From Lichenicoccus roseus (GTDB lineage: Bacteria > Pseudomonadota > Alphaproteobacteria > Acetobacterales > Acetobacteraceae), in assembly GCF_005844085.1 (NCBI RefSeq), contig NZ_VCDI01000001.1:806001-870000 (forward strand): 64,000 nucleotides of DNA. The letters run 5' to 3'. Below are positions 63,560-64,000 of this stretch, piece after piece. The translations under genes were made by a program, and so were the position numbers. Within the stretch, counting starts at the first letter, position 1. The number at the start of each line of letters is the position of its first letter. The notes under the pieces are model-generated. The model saw only the letters and a list, made by a program, of their open reading frames with translations, was not told the origin of the DNA and searched no databases.

Positions 63560-64000
63560 TCAGCGCTCGGCGAACGCCTTCTCGACCACGTAGGCGCCGG
63601 GAGCGGCATTGTTGCCCTCGTCGAAGCCGCGCGCGACCAGCAGGCGCTCGGTGTCGGCCAGCATCTCGGTGCTGCCGCAGATCATCACCCGGTCATGTTC
63701 CGGATCGAGCGGCGTCAGGTCGAGGTCGGTGAAGATCTTGCCGCTCTCGATCAGGCTGGTGATGCGGCCGGTGGTCTGGAACTCCTCGCGCGTCACCGTC
63801 GGGTAGTAGGTGAGCTTGGCGGCGACCTCCTCGCCGAGGAACTCGTGCTGCGGCAGTTCGTGGCGGATGTGGTTGCAATAGGCGAGTTCGCCGGAGTGCC
63901 GCACCGTATGCGTCAGGATCACCCGCTCGAAGCGGTCGTACACCGCGGGGTCCTTGATCAGCGCCATGAACGGCGCGAGGCCGGTGCCGGTGGCCAGCAG
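63560..64000 (-). CDS. fpr: Ferredoxin/flavodoxin-NADP+ reductase, 5' end outside the window
   Basis: Moves electrons between NADPH and ferredoxin or flavodoxin. Only the C-terminal 146 residues or so are in the window; the frame is open to base 64000. The visible part reads LLATGTGLAPFMALIKDP (NADP-binding start), then VILTHTVRHSGELAYCNHI, TREEFQTTGRITSLIES, RVMICGSTEML and the terminal AYVVEKAFAER, all diagnostic of the bacterial Fpr family. It lies 32 bases upstream of gor on the same strand and may share a transcript with it. Confidence 0.92.
   Translation of the reverse strand: MLATGTGLAPFMALIKDPAVYDRFERVILTHTVRHSGELAYCNHIRHELPQHEFLGEEVAAKLTYYPTVTREEFQTTGRITSLIESGKIFTDLDLTPLDPEHDRVMICGSTEMLADTERLLVARGFDEGNNAAPGAYVVEKAFAER

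Overview
The window is high-GC (roughly 65-70 %), densely coded chromosomal DNA from an alphaproteobacterium. Family resemblance, the purC-purS-purQ-purL-bolA-grxD order, the Entner-Doudoroff pair and a class II DAHP synthase suggest Acetobacteraceae (Rhodospirillales); this is inference from content, not a database result. I see no rRNA, tRNA, integrase, transposase, prophage or CRISPR array. Most genes are conserved housekeeping genes, with accessory or decaying patches between them.

Layout. 1-3518: 3' end of a PAS-GGDEF diguanylate cyclase, two small basic or glycine-rich proteins and a membrane-anchored Mrr-like protein. 3713-8381: glutathionyl-hydroquinone reductase, a shattered prolyl oligopeptidase (S9) pseudogene, an MFS carrier and a LexA-like regulator. 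8503-13682: pyrD coupled to a HAD hydrolase, YqgE, an Ohr peroxidase coupled to an SDR, and PPK2. 13767-21038: clpA and clpS, a D-Ala-D-Ala carboxypeptidase, map overlapping ggt. 21057-28856: TerC, NRDE protein, then the purine operon purC-purS-(Rap1a/Tai-like secreted protein)-purQ-purL followed by bolA, grxD and a TetR regulator. 28873-35700: GGDEF-EAL protein, groESL, a DoxX-like membrane protein and a LOV-domain (blue-light) histidine kinase.

35721-48720: aldo/keto reductase, DUF2237, an SbcD/SbcC-like nuclease-ATPase pair, trmJ and cysS, and three consecutive transporters (CPA1 antiporter, MATE, DHA2). 48757-54284: ferritin-like diiron protein, a poxB remnant, an outer-membrane protein, an amino-acid permease and a secreted SGNH hydrolase. 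54320-56868: edd-eda, with a 15-bp tandem repeat inside the eda N-terminus. 57020-64000 (minus strand): fpr, gor, alkB, class II DAHP synthase, pncB, an acidic hypothetical protein and gltX. Four junctions in this last group are 4-nt overlaps, apparently using CTG, TTG, ATG and GTG starts.

The parts most worth a second look are the LOV kinase without a visible partner, the Rap1a/Tai-like protein translationally coupled inside the purine operon, the Mrr-like domain on a membrane protein with a changed catalytic lysine, the two pseudogenes, the coding repeat in eda, and the apparent CTG start of alkB. I did not find a convincing multi-gene novel defence or biosynthetic system.
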